This document shows, one piece after another, positions 1-6,818 of a stretch of 37,480 nt of DNA (positions are counted from its first letter, which is position 1; the number at the start of each line of letters is the position of its first letter). Position numbers and translations under genes: made by a program. Origin of the DNA: an uncultured Alistipes sp. (lineage in GTDB: Bacteria > Bacteroidota > Bacteroidia > Bacteroidales > Rikenellaceae); the NCBI GenBank assembly GCA_900542505.1, contig UQNV01000020.1, forward strand, positions 1 to 37,480, given 5' to 3'. The notes below the pieces were generated by a model, which was not told where the DNA came from, ran no database searches, and worked only from the letters and a program-made list of their open reading frames with translations.

Positions 1-23
1 CGTCAGATGTGTATAAGAGACAG
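1..23 (+). other. Nextera transposon adapter remnant (not genomic)
   Basis: The first 23 bases equal the 3' part of the Nextera/Tn5 Read 1 adapter, ending in the 19-base mosaic end AGATGTGTATAAGAGACAG at 5-23 and preceded by CGTC. This is library-preparation sequence left on the end of a contig. Genomic sequence starts at about base 24, so anything upstream of galK is unknown. Confidence 0.97.
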
Positions 24-61
24 GGCCAATGGGGCGGCCCCTGCAAGTTTTGCGGCAGTCG

Positions 62-93
62 CTTTCGGATGTCGGAAAAAATGCCTACCTTCG
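62..93 (+). promoter_or_regulatory. weak candidate promoter for galK
   Basis: TACCTTCG at 86-93 differs at one position from the Bacteroidota -7 element TAnnTTTG, and a TTTC lies about 20 bases upstream at 63-66. The adapter junction lies just upstream, so galK may instead be part of an operon that the assembly cut off. Confidence 0.35.
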
Positions 94-124
94 TATAGTT
101 TGAATCCAACCAAAATCATTACCT

Positions 125-1255
125 ATGAAAGAGAAAGTAATCGGCAAGTTCCGGGAGCTCTACGGCGAGGGCGCATCGCTCTTCGCTTCGCCCGGGCGCA
201 TCAACCTGATTGGCGAACATACGGACTACAACGGCGGTTTCGTTTTCCCCGGAGCGGTGGACAAGGGGATTGTGGCGGCGATTCGTCCCAACGGGACGGA
301 GCGTGTGCGTGCGTGGTCGCTCGATATGAACGAGGCCTCGGAGTTCGGCCTTCGCGAGGAGGACAAACCCGGGCAGTCGTGGGCGCGCTACATCTTCGGT
401 GTCTGCCGCGAGGTGCAGAAGCGCGGCGGTCATATCGGCGGTTTCGATACGGTTTTCGCGGGCGACGTGCCTCTGGGAGCCGGCATGTCGTCGTCGGCAG
501 CGCTCGAATCGACCTATGCCTTTGCGCTCAACGAGTTGTGGCAGTGCGGAATCGACAGGTTCGAACTGGCGAAAATCGGCCAGGCAACCGAGCACAACTA
601 CTGCGGTGTCAACTGCGGCATCATGGACCAGTTCGCTTCGGTCTTCGGCAAGAAGGGCAACCTGATTCGCCTCGACTGCCGTTCGCTCGAGTATGCCTAC
701 TTCCCCTTTGACCCGAAGGGATACCGGCTTGTGCTGGTCGATTCGCGCGTGAAGCATGAGCTCGTGGGCTCGCCCTATAACGACCGGCGGGCTTCGTGCG
801 AGCGGGTTGCCCGTGAGCTGGGGCAGGAGTTCCTGCGCGGCGCCACGATGGAGCAGCTCGATGCGGTGAAGGAGCGGATTTCGGAGGAGGATTACAAGCG
901 TGCCCGTTACGTTATCGGCGAAGAGCGCCGTGTGCTCGATGTGTGCGATGCGCTGGAGCGCGGCGATTACGAGACGGTCGGCCGCCGGATGTACGAGACG
1001 CACTGGGGCATGTCGAAGGATTACGAGGTGTCGTGCGAGGAGCTTGACTTCCTGGTCGAGGTGGCCGAGGCCTGCGGCGTGAGCGGCTCGCGCATCATGG
1101 GCGGCGGTTTCGGCGGCTGTACCATCAACCTGGTCAAGGAGGAACTTTACGACAGCTTTATCGCAACGGCCCGGGAGAAGTTTGCGGCCCGTTACGGTCA
1201 TGAGCCGAAGGTCTACGACGTTGTCATCTCGGACGGCTCGCGCCGACTCGAATAG
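125..1255 (+). CDS. galK: galactokinase GalK
   Basis: Cytoplasmic GHMP-family kinase that phosphorylates alpha-galactose at C1 with ATP, the first committed step of the Leloir pathway. All three family motifs are visible. The galactokinase signature GRINLIGEHTDYNGG is at residues 24-38, the glycine/serine-rich ATP loop PLGAGMSSSAA at 116-126, and the C-terminal motif is GSRIMGGGFGGC. Asp168 in NCGIMDQF is the expected catalytic base and Arg25 its partner. The length of 376 residues is normal. The start is the ATG at 125. The gene is followed 22 bases later by a strong terminator, so it ends its transcription unit. galT, galM or a transporter might lie upstream, beyond the adapter junction. 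Confidence 0.97.
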   Translation: MKEKVIGKFRELYGEGASLFASPGRINLIGEHTDYNGGFVFPGAVDKGIVAAIRPNGTERVRAWSLDMNEASEFGLREEDKPGQSWARYIFGVCREVQKRGGHIGGFDTVFAGDVPLGAGMSSSAALESTYAFALNELWQCGIDRFELAKIGQATEHNYCGVNCGIMDQFASVFGKKGNLIRLDCRSLEYAYFPFDPKGYRLVLVDSRVKHELVGSPYNDRRASCERVARELGQEFLRGATMEQLDAVKERISEEDYKRARYVIGEERRVLDVCDALERGDYETVGRRMYETHWGMSKDYEVSCEELDFLVEVAEACGVSGSRIMGGGFGGCTINLVKEELYDSFIATAREKFAARYGHEPKVYDVVISDGSRRLE

Positions 1256-1277
1256 CAGCACGCGATATAATAGATGG

Positions 1278-1310
1278 AAAAACCGGAACCTGGCGAGGGT
1301 TCCGGTTTTT
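1278..1310 (+). terminator. intrinsic terminator of galK (works both ways)
   Basis: A perfect 13-bp stem pairs AAAAACCGGAACC at 1278-1290 with GGTTCCGGTTTTT at 1298-1310 across a 7-base loop. A-rich and T-rich arms flank the GC core, so it can end galK on the plus strand and the GNAT gene on the minus strand. Confidence 0.93.
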
Positions 1311-1401
1311 GTGTGGCTGTTGTTGCCGGTTTGTTCGGCGGGTGGGGCCGTGTGCGCGGACCATGGCCGCTGGGGCCGTGCAAAGTGGTGCTTCTTCCGC
1401 G

Positions 1402-1923
1402 TCAGAGAATCCGCTGCAGCATCACCTCGTCGCAATATCCGTCCGGAGTCCAGAGCCAGTCGCGGCGGCGTCCCGTTTCGATGAATCCGGCCCGGGTGAA
1501 GAGTGCGAGGCTGGCCGTGTTTCCGGCCGTGACGCCGCACCAGAGCTGATGGAGCCCCAGCACTTCGCGGGCATAGGCAATCAGCAGTCCGAGTGCCTCC
1601 GTGGCGATGCCCCTGTTCCTGTGCGCCGGGTCGTGGACCAGGATTCCGACGCCTGTCCGGCGATGCTGCGGGTCGAATTCGAAGAGGTCGAGCGCACCGA
1701 CCGCTTCACTCTCTCCGACGGTTTCGATGATGAGCCGCATCTGGCGGGTCTGGTAGATATCGAACTGCTGCTCCTCGACAAAACGCACCAGCTGATGGCG
1801 CGAAAAGGGGGCCAGCGTGCCGCTGACGCGCCAGACCGCGGGGTCGTTCTCCCACCGATACATCGGCTCGACGTCGTCGGGTTCGACGGCGCGCAGGCGG
1901 ATGTGTTGGCCTTCGAGTCTCAT
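1402..1923 (-). CDS. GNAT-family N-acetyltransferase (RimJ/RimL/SpeG type)
   Basis: A 173-residue single-domain GNAT enzyme that should transfer an acetyl group from acetyl-CoA to an amine. The acetyl-CoA pyrophosphate loop is seen as HRNRGIA at residues 101-107, after the beta-4 strand RTGVGILV. The N-terminal IRLRAVEPDDVEPMYRWEND is typical of the RimJ/RimL and spermidine acetyltransferase group, and the C-terminal NTASLALFTRAGF is the usual beta-6/alpha-4 region. It starts 47 bases after the ROK repressor stop with no terminator between, so the two are probably co-transcribed. The substrate cannot be read from sequence: a ribosomal protein N-terminus, a polyamine or an amino sugar are all possible. 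The amino-sugar context makes the last worth testing. Confidence 0.9.
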   Translation of the reverse strand: MRLEGQHIRLRAVEPDDVEPMYRWENDPAVWRVSGTLAPFSRHQLVRFVEEQQFDIYQTRQMRLIIETVGESEAVGALDLFEFDPQHRRTGVGILVHDPAHRNRGIATEALGLLIAYAREVLGLHQLWCGVTAGNTASLALFTRAGFIETGRRRDWLWTPDGYCDEVMLQRIL

Positions 1924-1970
1924 GGTCTTCGATTGGAGGCGGAGTGCGGCGCCCGCTTCGGATGTCGTTG

Positions 1971-3200
1971 TCAGAGTCCGATGATTTTGTTGCGGATGAG
2001 CATCGCCACACCCCAGGCGTTGGCGTTGTCGCTCATCTTCGATACGCGGAACTTCGTATCCTTGTAGACCAGGTTGAGCGAATACTTGTTGGTCGAGGAC
2101 TTGAGCGGCAGCATGATGTAGTCGCCGGCCGCTGCGAGGTTGCCGCCTACGATGACCGTTTCGGGGTTGAACGTATTGATGAGGAAGGCCACGGCCTTGC
2201 CCACCTTCTCGCCCGCCTCCTCGATGAGTTCGATGGAGAGGTTGTCGTCGTTCTTGGCTGCGGCGATGATGTCGTCGATGTGGATGCTCTTCTGTTGGTC
2301 GTACTTCTCCTTGAGGATGGTGTTGCGGCCGTTTTCAATCAGGTGGCACATCTTGTCCTCGATGGCGATACCCGAGACCTCCGTTTCGAGGCAGCCCTTC
2401 TTGCCGCACGAGCAGATGAGCTCGTTGTCGAAGAAGGGAATGTGGCCGAACTCGCCCGCAAAACCGCTCTTGCCGTAGTAGAGCTTGCCGTCGACGACGA
2501 TGCCGATGGCCACGCCGCGGCCCAGATGGAGGTAGAGCACGTCGCTGTCCTCCTTCGACTTGCCGCAGGTGTACTCCGCATAGCAGCGTGCACGCGTGTC
2601 GTTCTCGAGCAGTACGCGGATGCCCACCCGTGTTTCGAGGATGTCGCGCAGCGACTGTTCGCTCGAGGTGAAGTATTTGTAGCTTCGGCCCGTGTCGGGA
2701 TTGACGCGGCCCGTCATGCAGACGCCGACACCCAGAATCTTGCTGCGGTCGATGCCGCAGGTGTCGATGAAGTGTTCGATGTTGCTGCAGATGCGTTCGA
2801 GGCACTGGGGACGGTCGAGCAGCTCGAACGAACTGTCGTACTCCTCCTTGATGATATTGTTCTGCAGGTCGGTAATCAGGTAGGTCATCTTGTCACGGCT
2901 GACGCTGACCCCCGCGAAGTAGATGGCCGAATTGGCCAGTCCGAAGATGTTGGGACGACGTCCGCCCGGAGTCTCCACCTTGCCCAGGTCGGTCACGATG
3001 TTCTCGTCGACGAGTTCCTGCACCAGTTTGGTGATGGTCGGCACGCTGATATGCAGCTCCTTGGTCAGCTCCGACAGCGTGCATTCGCCGTTGATGGCCA
3101 TGTGGGCAATGATATTGCGTTTGATGATGCTGTTTTTGTGCGTGATGCCTTTCAACGCATCATCTTCGTGCTTGTTGAAGAATTCTGTCAGCGATGCCAT
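1971..3200 (-). CDS. ROK-family transcriptional repressor (NagC/Mlc type)
   Basis: A 409-residue DNA-binding ROK protein. Residues 22-70 form a winged helix-turn-helix (ECTLSELTKELHISVPTITKLVQEL). The rest is a sugar-kinase-like fold with the ROK zinc site: His253 in GH, then Cys263, Cys265 and Cys270 in CSCGKKGCLE. The kinase phosphate loop DxGGT is not present, which fits a sensor rather than an enzyme. The ENDTRAR segment at 199-205 still has the Asp that binds the sugar. Family members such as NagC and Mlc repress sugar genes until a sugar or sugar phosphate binds. The nearby nagB-like, NahK-like and galK genes make an amino sugar or hexose the likely signal, but this is inference. It has a good promoter of its own. 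Confidence 0.92.
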   Translation of the reverse strand: MASLTEFFNKHEDDALKGITHKNSIIKRNIIAHMAINGECTLSELTKELHISVPTITKLVQELVDENIVTDLGKVETPGGRRPNIFGLANSAIYFAGVSVSRDKMTYLITDLQNNIIKEEYDSSFELLDRPQCLERICSNIEHFIDTCGIDRSKILGVGVCMTGRVNPDTGRSYKYFTSSEQSLRDILETRVGIRVLLENDTRARCYAEYTCGKSKEDSDVLYLHLGRGVAIGIVVDGKLYYGKSGFAGEFGHIPFFDNELICSCGKKGCLETEVSGIAIEDKMCHLIENGRNTILKEKYDQQKSIHIDDIIAAAKNDDNLSIELIEEAGEKVGKAVAFLINTFNPETVIVGGNLAAAGDYIMLPLKSSTNKYSLNLVYKDTKFRVSKMSDNANAWGVAMLIRNKIIGL

Positions 3201-3232
3201 TCCTTTATCTCATTATTTTAACCGAACTTCGG

Positions 3233-3263
3233 CAAATATAATAAGAATTATTAAAAACGCCAA
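3233..3263 (-). promoter_or_regulatory. promoter of the ROK repressor gene
   Basis: Read on the minus strand, TTG (3263-3261) is followed after exactly 20 bases by TATATTTG (3240-3233), a full match to the Bacteroidota -33/-7 consensus. The upstream DNA (3241-3300) is extremely AT-rich. The predicted start of transcription is about 3227, giving a short leader. Confidence 0.85.
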
Positions 3264-3311
3264 TATATTTTAATAAAATTTAATATATTTCATCGTGAAA
3301 GCACCTTAAAT

Positions 3312-3345
3312 AAAAAAGGAAGGGTCTGATTGCCAGACCCTCCCT
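3312..3345 (-). terminator. terminator of fabD
   Basis: On the minus strand a GC-rich stem (GGGTCTG at 3322-3328 with CAGACCC at 3334-3340, extended beyond one mismatch) is followed by six T residues (complement of 3312-3317). It lies 25-60 bases after the fabD stop. Confidence 0.9.
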
Positions 3346-3369
3346 CGATATGAGTCACTTCGGAGCGGC

Positions 3370-4251
3370 TCAGAGCGTCGATTTCGATTCGACAGCCACT
3401 TCGTTGTTCACCTTCTTGATGAGACCCTGAAGCACCGTGCCGGGACCGAGCTCGGTGAACTCCGTCACACCGTCGGCCAGCATGTTCTTCACGATGTAGG
3501 TCCAACGCACCGGAGCCGTCAGCTGGGCAATCAGGTTGGCCTTGATTTGTGCGGGGTTCGTATAGGGTTTCGCATCGACGTTCTGGTAGATGGGGCAGCT
3601 CGGCGTCTGGAAGGGAGCCTCCTCGATGGCCTTCTGCAGCTCCTGCTTGGCGGGCTCCATCAGCGGCGAGTGGAACGCACCGCCCACGGGCAGACGCAGC
3701 GCACGGCGCGCACCTGCGGCCTTGGCCTTCTCGCAGGCAGCCTCGACAGCCTCGACGGCACCCGAGATAACCAGCTGGCCCGGGCAGTTGTAGTTGGCTG
3801 CAACGACCACGCCGTCAATCGACGAGCAAATCTCCTCGACAACCTTGTCCTCCAGACCGAGGATGGCGGCCATCGTTCCGGGCTGTGCCTCGCATGCGGC
3901 CTGCATGGCCATCGCACGCTTCGAGACGAGCTTCAGACCGTCCTCGAACGAGAGTGCTCCGGCAACGACCAGTGCCGAGAACTCGCCCAGCGAGTGTCCC
4001 GCAACGGCGTCGGGCTTCACCCCCAGCGCCTTGGCCATGATGACCGAATGGAGGAATACGGCCGGCTGCGTCACCTTGGTCTGCTTGAGCTCCTCGTCCG
4101 TGCCGGCAAACATGATGTCGGTGATGCGGAAGCCGAGAATCTCGTTGGCCTGCTCGAAGAGGGCCTTCGCTTCGGGTACGTGTTCGTAGAGGTCCTTGCC
4201 CATGCCTACGGCCTGAGCGCCCTGACCCGGAAATACGTATGCGTGTTTCAT
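3370..4251 (-). CDS. fabD: malonyl-CoA:acyl carrier protein transacylase FabD
   Basis: Transfers malonyl from CoA to ACP, making the chain-extender unit for type II fatty acid synthesis in the cytoplasm. The protein starts MKHAYVFPGQGAQ, the usual FabD opening. The catalytic serine is Ser87 in GHSLGEFSALV, and the partner histidine is His194 in GGAFHSPLM. The C-terminal ELGPGTVLQGLIKK is also typical. The length is 293 residues from the ATG at 4251. A TTG three codons upstream is in frame but is not needed. It stands alone, without fabH, fabG or acpP beside it. It is expressed from a promoter that overlaps the divergent promoter of the B12-riboswitch transcript. Confidence 0.97.
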   Translation of the reverse strand: MKHAYVFPGQGAQAVGMGKDLYEHVPEAKALFEQANEILGFRITDIMFAGTDEELKQTKVTQPAVFLHSVIMAKALGVKPDAVAGHSLGEFSALVVAGALSFEDGLKLVSKRAMAMQAACEAQPGTMAAILGLEDKVVEEICSSIDGVVVAANYNCPGQLVISGAVEAVEAACEKAKAAGARRALRLPVGGAFHSPLMEPAKQELQKAIEEAPFQTPSCPIYQNVDAKPYTNPAQIKANLIAQLTAPVRWTYIVKNMLADGVTEFTELGPGTVLQGLIKKVNNEVAVESKSTL

Positions 4252-4279
4252 GATTTCCAAATATTTTTTGTTTGCGCGG

Positions 4280-4287
4280 CAAAGATA
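4280..4287 (-). promoter_or_regulatory. -7 element of the fabD promoter
   Basis: TATCTTTG on the minus strand is a perfect TAnnTTTG. It is 29 bases upstream of the fabD ATG and predicts a leader of about 20 bases. No good -33 element is seen at the usual spacing. Confidence 0.8.
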
Positions 4288-4300
4288 CGAATTTATTTTC

Positions 4301-4308
4301 TAAATTTG
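4301..4308 (+). promoter_or_regulatory. -7 element of the riboswitch/lipoprotein promoter
   Basis: TAAATTTG on the plus strand is a perfect TAnnTTTG, about 50 bases before the conserved riboswitch core. It lies only 13 bases from the fabD -7 element on the opposite strand, so polymerase can hardly occupy both at once. Confidence 0.75.
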
Positions 4309-4329
4309 CACCGCAATGGTTCACAAAGA

Positions 4330-4490
4330 GTTCTCAACCGCTCGGCGTGATTAAATTAAATGGGAATGCCGTGAAATTCGGCAGCAGTTCCCGCTGCTGT
4401 AAGTTCCAGAACAGACGCAATACTCTTTGCCATTGGCCTTTGGGGCCGGGAAGGCATTGCGTTCGGAACGAGCCAGAAGACCTGCCTTGC
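4330..4490 (+). promoter_or_regulatory. cobalamin (vitamin B12) riboswitch
   Basis: The conserved B12-box features are visible. GGGAA at 4362-4366 is followed by the hairpin GCCGTGAAATTCGGC, then AGCAGTTCCCGCTGCT and TGTAAG (to about 4403). After a long paired variable arm (GTTCC with GGAAC, GCAAT with ATTGC) comes the 3' signature GAGCCAGAAGACCTGCC at 4470-4486. The outer boundaries are approximate. In Bacteroidota such elements lower expression of cobamide uptake genes when B12 is plentiful, and here the element controls the lipoprotein at 4686. Confidence 0.92.
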
Positions 4491-4600
4491 ATCTTCCGGA
4501 GGGAAGTCTTTTTTCGGACGCATTCTGCGGGTGAACGGAGTGGTCGGACATCAGGTCGTTTCAACGGGGCATATCCGAGAGTCGTCGGTTGCTGATGCGG
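4491..4600 (+). promoter_or_regulatory. probable expression platform of the B12 riboswitch
   Basis: Just after the aptamer a short stem, CTTCC (4493-4497) with GGAAG (4502-4506), runs into TCTTTTTT (4507-4514) and looks like a weak intrinsic terminator. Further on, CATCAG (4549-4554) can pair with CTGATG (4592-4597) across a long loop. Which of these switches in response to cobalamin cannot be told by eye. Confidence 0.5.
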
Positions 4601-4685
4601 GCGGAAAAAGAGTTCGGTTCCGGAGTACGGAGCTGTTCCGTGGAGTGCCGCCGCAATCAATGTTTAACCAAAAATATCTGATGCA

Positions 4686-5441
4686 ATGAAAAAACTTTTC
4701 CTTATGGCTTGTGCCGCTCTGGCCTTTGCCGGATGTTCCGATTCGGACAACGAGGGCGCGGGACCGCAGACCTATGTAATCGATTTCGAGGATGCCAATC
4801 TGGGAGACGAGGGCTTTATCTGGGGTAAGCCCGAGGCCCGTCTGCTGACCGAGGATGACGCCGAGAGCGACTATTTCGGTGTGGGTTCGCTCTATTTCTA
4901 CGATGCACTCTATACCGAGGGCGACGCCTCGTTCTATTCGCTCTTCACCGACTATGTATGGGCCTACGATATGTGGAACGGTTTCGTCATTTCGAACCAC
5001 ACCGACATGACCACGCCGGACTATACCAACGACAAGAGCGTCTATGCCACCAGCGGCGCCGACGGTTCGTCGCAGTTTGCCGTTGCCTACTATGGCGCCT
5101 GGATCGGCGACCCCTACGGCACTCCGCTCGTACGCTTCGCAACGGCCGTCAGCCCCAAGTCGATTGCCGTAGCCAGCACCACCTATTTCTACCTCTATGC
5201 GAAGGAGGCGACGTCGGTTGCCGACGTAAAGGGTGTCATCACGGGTTACAACGGTGAGACGAAGACCGGTGAGGTAAAGTTCGTGATGGCCGACCAGGCA
5301 TCGGGTACGGTGCAGTCGGGTTGGGAGACCCTCGACCTCTCGCCGCTGGGAACGGTTACGAGCATGACCTTCACGGTCGAGACCGAGGATACGATGTGCC
5401 CCTACTACTTCGCCATCGACAACCTCGCCTACGGGAAGTAG
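4686..5441 (+). CDS. B12-regulated surface lipoprotein, DUF4465 type
   Basis: A 251-residue predicted lipoprotein with signal peptide and lipobox FAGC, lipidated Cys17. The acidic SDSDNE right after the Cys is like the lipoprotein export signal that sends Bacteroidota lipoproteins to the outer face of the outer membrane. The body (IDFEDANLGDEG..., FVISNHTDMTTPDYTNDKSVYA..., YFAIDNLAYG) matches my memory of DUF4465 proteins, beta-rich and often found in cobamide-transport loci of gut Bacteroidota. The cobalamin riboswitch in its leader ties it to B12 capture at the cell surface, though direct binding is inference. Unusually, no BtuB, BtuF or BtuG gene lies next to it. The signal peptide follows the ATG at 4686 directly. 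A strong terminator follows. Confidence 0.85.
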   Translation: MKKLFLMACAALAFAGCSDSDNEGAGPQTYVIDFEDANLGDEGFIWGKPEARLLTEDDAESDYFGVGSLYFYDALYTEGDASFYSLFTDYVWAYDMWNGFVISNHTDMTTPDYTNDKSVYATSGADGSSQFAVAYYGAWIGDPYGTPLVRFATAVSPKSIAVASTTYFYLYAKEATSVADVKGVITGYNGETKTGEVKFVMADQASGTVQSGWETLDLSPLGTVTSMTFTVETEDTMCPYYFAIDNLAYGK

Positions 5442-5487
5442 CCGTGCGGATGCCGCCCTGCGGCGGTATTGCAACGGACTTGAATCG

Positions 5488-5523
5488 ACTCCTGCCGCAT
5501 CCGATGCGGCAGGGGTCTTTTTT
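5488..5523 (+). terminator. terminator of the B12-regulated lipoprotein gene
   Basis: CCTGCCGCAT (5491-5500) pairs with ATGCGGCAGG (5504-5513) across a 3-base loop, extended by three pairs, and is followed by TCTTTTTT. It is 47 bases past the stop. Confidence 0.94.
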
Positions 5524-5864
5524 ATACCCCCTCCCGCGTCGATTGGCTCCGTCGTCCGTTTTTGGTCCGCTCCGGAGCGACCGGCCTAACTTTCCTGCGG
5601 TCTGTTTGTCCTTGAGCGCGGCGCGTAGCCTCGCTCTGCCACACGGCCGCTGGCGTGTTCTCATCCGTACGGCAAGCGCCTCCCCGTTTGTCTCCCGTGC
5701 AAACCTTCGCTCGACGGGTGTGTTCCGGCGGGTATGCGAAAAGCCCGCAGCTCCTCTGTCCGTAAAGAGCCGCGGGTCTTCCTTCCTGAATGCAGCGAGG
5801 CGGCTGCCGTTAGCAGCCGCCTCGCATCTGTGTGTGGTGCGCCTTCGGGGCGCTTCCGCCCTCC
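5524..5864. other. gene-free gap between convergent genes
   Basis: No convincing gene was found between the lipoprotein terminator and the nagB stop. The gap contains the nagB terminator (5740-5780) and, at 5795-5825, a perfect 13-bp hairpin (GCGAGGCGGCTGC, loop CGTTA, GCAGCCGCCTCGC) with no T-run on either side. The stretch 5524-5735 shows nothing recognisable. Confidence 0.7.
5740..5780 (-). terminator. terminator of nagB
   Basis: On the minus strand a stem with one internal mismatch (GCGGG and GAGC at 5767-5776 with GCTC and CCCGC at 5744-5753) is followed by TTTT. It lies about 85-125 bases after the nagB stop. Confidence 0.7.
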
Positions 5865-6659
5865 TTAGAGCAGCGTGTCCTTCTCGATGTCCTTGAAGTA
5901 GCGGTAGGTCGAGACGCGGAGCTCCTCGGCGGCTGCATCGTCGCAGACGATGATGCCGTTGGGGTGAACCTGCAGTGCCGAGATGGTCCACTGATGGTTG
6001 TATCCGCCCTCAACGCCGTGGCGTACGGCACGTGCCTTCTTGTGGCCCGTGGCGAGGATGATGACCTTTTTGGCCGAAAGCACGGTGGCAACGCCTACGG
6101 TCAGCGCCGTCTTCGGGACCAGACGCGTGTCGCCGCCGAAGAAGCGGGCGTTGACCTGGATGGTGTCGGTGGTCAGCGTCTTGATGCGCGTGCGCGACTG
6201 GAGCGACGAGAAGGGCTCGTTGAAGGCCAGGTGGCCATCTTCGCCCACACCGCCCATGAAGAGGTCGATGCCGCCCGCCTCCTCGATGCGCGCCTCATAG
6301 TCGGCGCACTCCTTGACCAGGTCTTCGGCATTGCCGTTGAGAATGTTGACATTCTCGGGCACGATGTCGATGTGGCGGAAGAAGTTGTTCCACATGAACG
6401 AGTGGTAGCTCTCGGGATGCTCCTCCGGCAGACCCACATATTCGTCCATGTTGAAGGTGATGACGTTCTTGAACGACACCTCGCCCGCCTTGTAGAGGCG
6501 GATAAGCTCCTTGTAGGTCTCCAGCGGCGTCGAGCCGGTCGGGAGGCCCAGTACGAAGGGCGACGAGGTGAGTTTGCTTTTGAGTCGAATCTGCTCGACG
6601 ATGTAACGGGCAGTCCACTGCGCTACCTGCTGCGGGGTGTTTTCGATAATTACTCGCAT
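5865..6659 (-). CDS. nagB: glucosamine-6-phosphate deaminase NagB
   Basis: Converts glucosamine-6-phosphate to fructose-6-phosphate and ammonia, the final step of amino-sugar breakdown in the cytoplasm. The residues known from the E. coli enzyme fall at the same numbers here: Asp72 in NMDEYVGL, Asp141 and His143 in [11 protein letters not shown], and Glu148. The phosphate loop [11 protein letters not shown] is at 39-49. The length of 264 residues is normal, and it looks fully active. It is the last gene of a minus-strand run and lies 159 bases after the NagB/PIG-L fusion. No consensus promoter is seen in that gap, so it is probably transcribed with the upstream genes. Confidence 0.97.
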   Translation of the reverse strand: MRVIIENTPQQVAQWTARYIVEQIRLKSKLTSSPFVLGLPTGSTPLETYKELIRLYKAGEVSFKNVITFNMDEYVGLPEEHPESYHSFMWNNFFRHIDIVPENVNILNGNAEDLVKECADYEARIEEAGGIDLFMGGVGEDGHLAFNEPFSSLQSRTRIKTLTTDTIQVNARFFGGDTRLVPKTALTVGVATVLSAKKVIILATGHKKARAVRHGVEGGYNHQWTISALQVHPNGIIVCDDAAAEELRVSTYRYFKDIEKDTLL

Positions 6660-6818
6660 GGTGTCTCTTTTTTTGGCGGGGATTCGTTCCGAGGTCCGGC
6701 CTCTCCGCCCGTCGGCCCTGAGCGTGGTGCTTTCGGTCGACGGGAGGAGGCGTTCCGGTTCCGGGGAAGGGGATTCCGCGCCCGGTTATTGTTTGTTTTT
6801 CAGTTGTTTCGGTGACGC

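Noticed and set aside
1944..3221. Long plus-strand open frame opposite the ROK repressor
   Set aside because: Antisense shadow; the minus-strand frame has clear helix-turn-helix and zinc motifs.
4252..4260. Longer FabD starting at an in-frame TTG
   Set aside because: The ATG at 4251 gives the standard FabD opening MKHAYVFPGQG and correct spacing to the promoter; the three extra codons are not conserved in the family.
5795..5825. 13-bp hairpin as an intrinsic terminator
   Set aside because: No T-run on either strand; the T-tailed stem at 5740-5780 is the better terminator.
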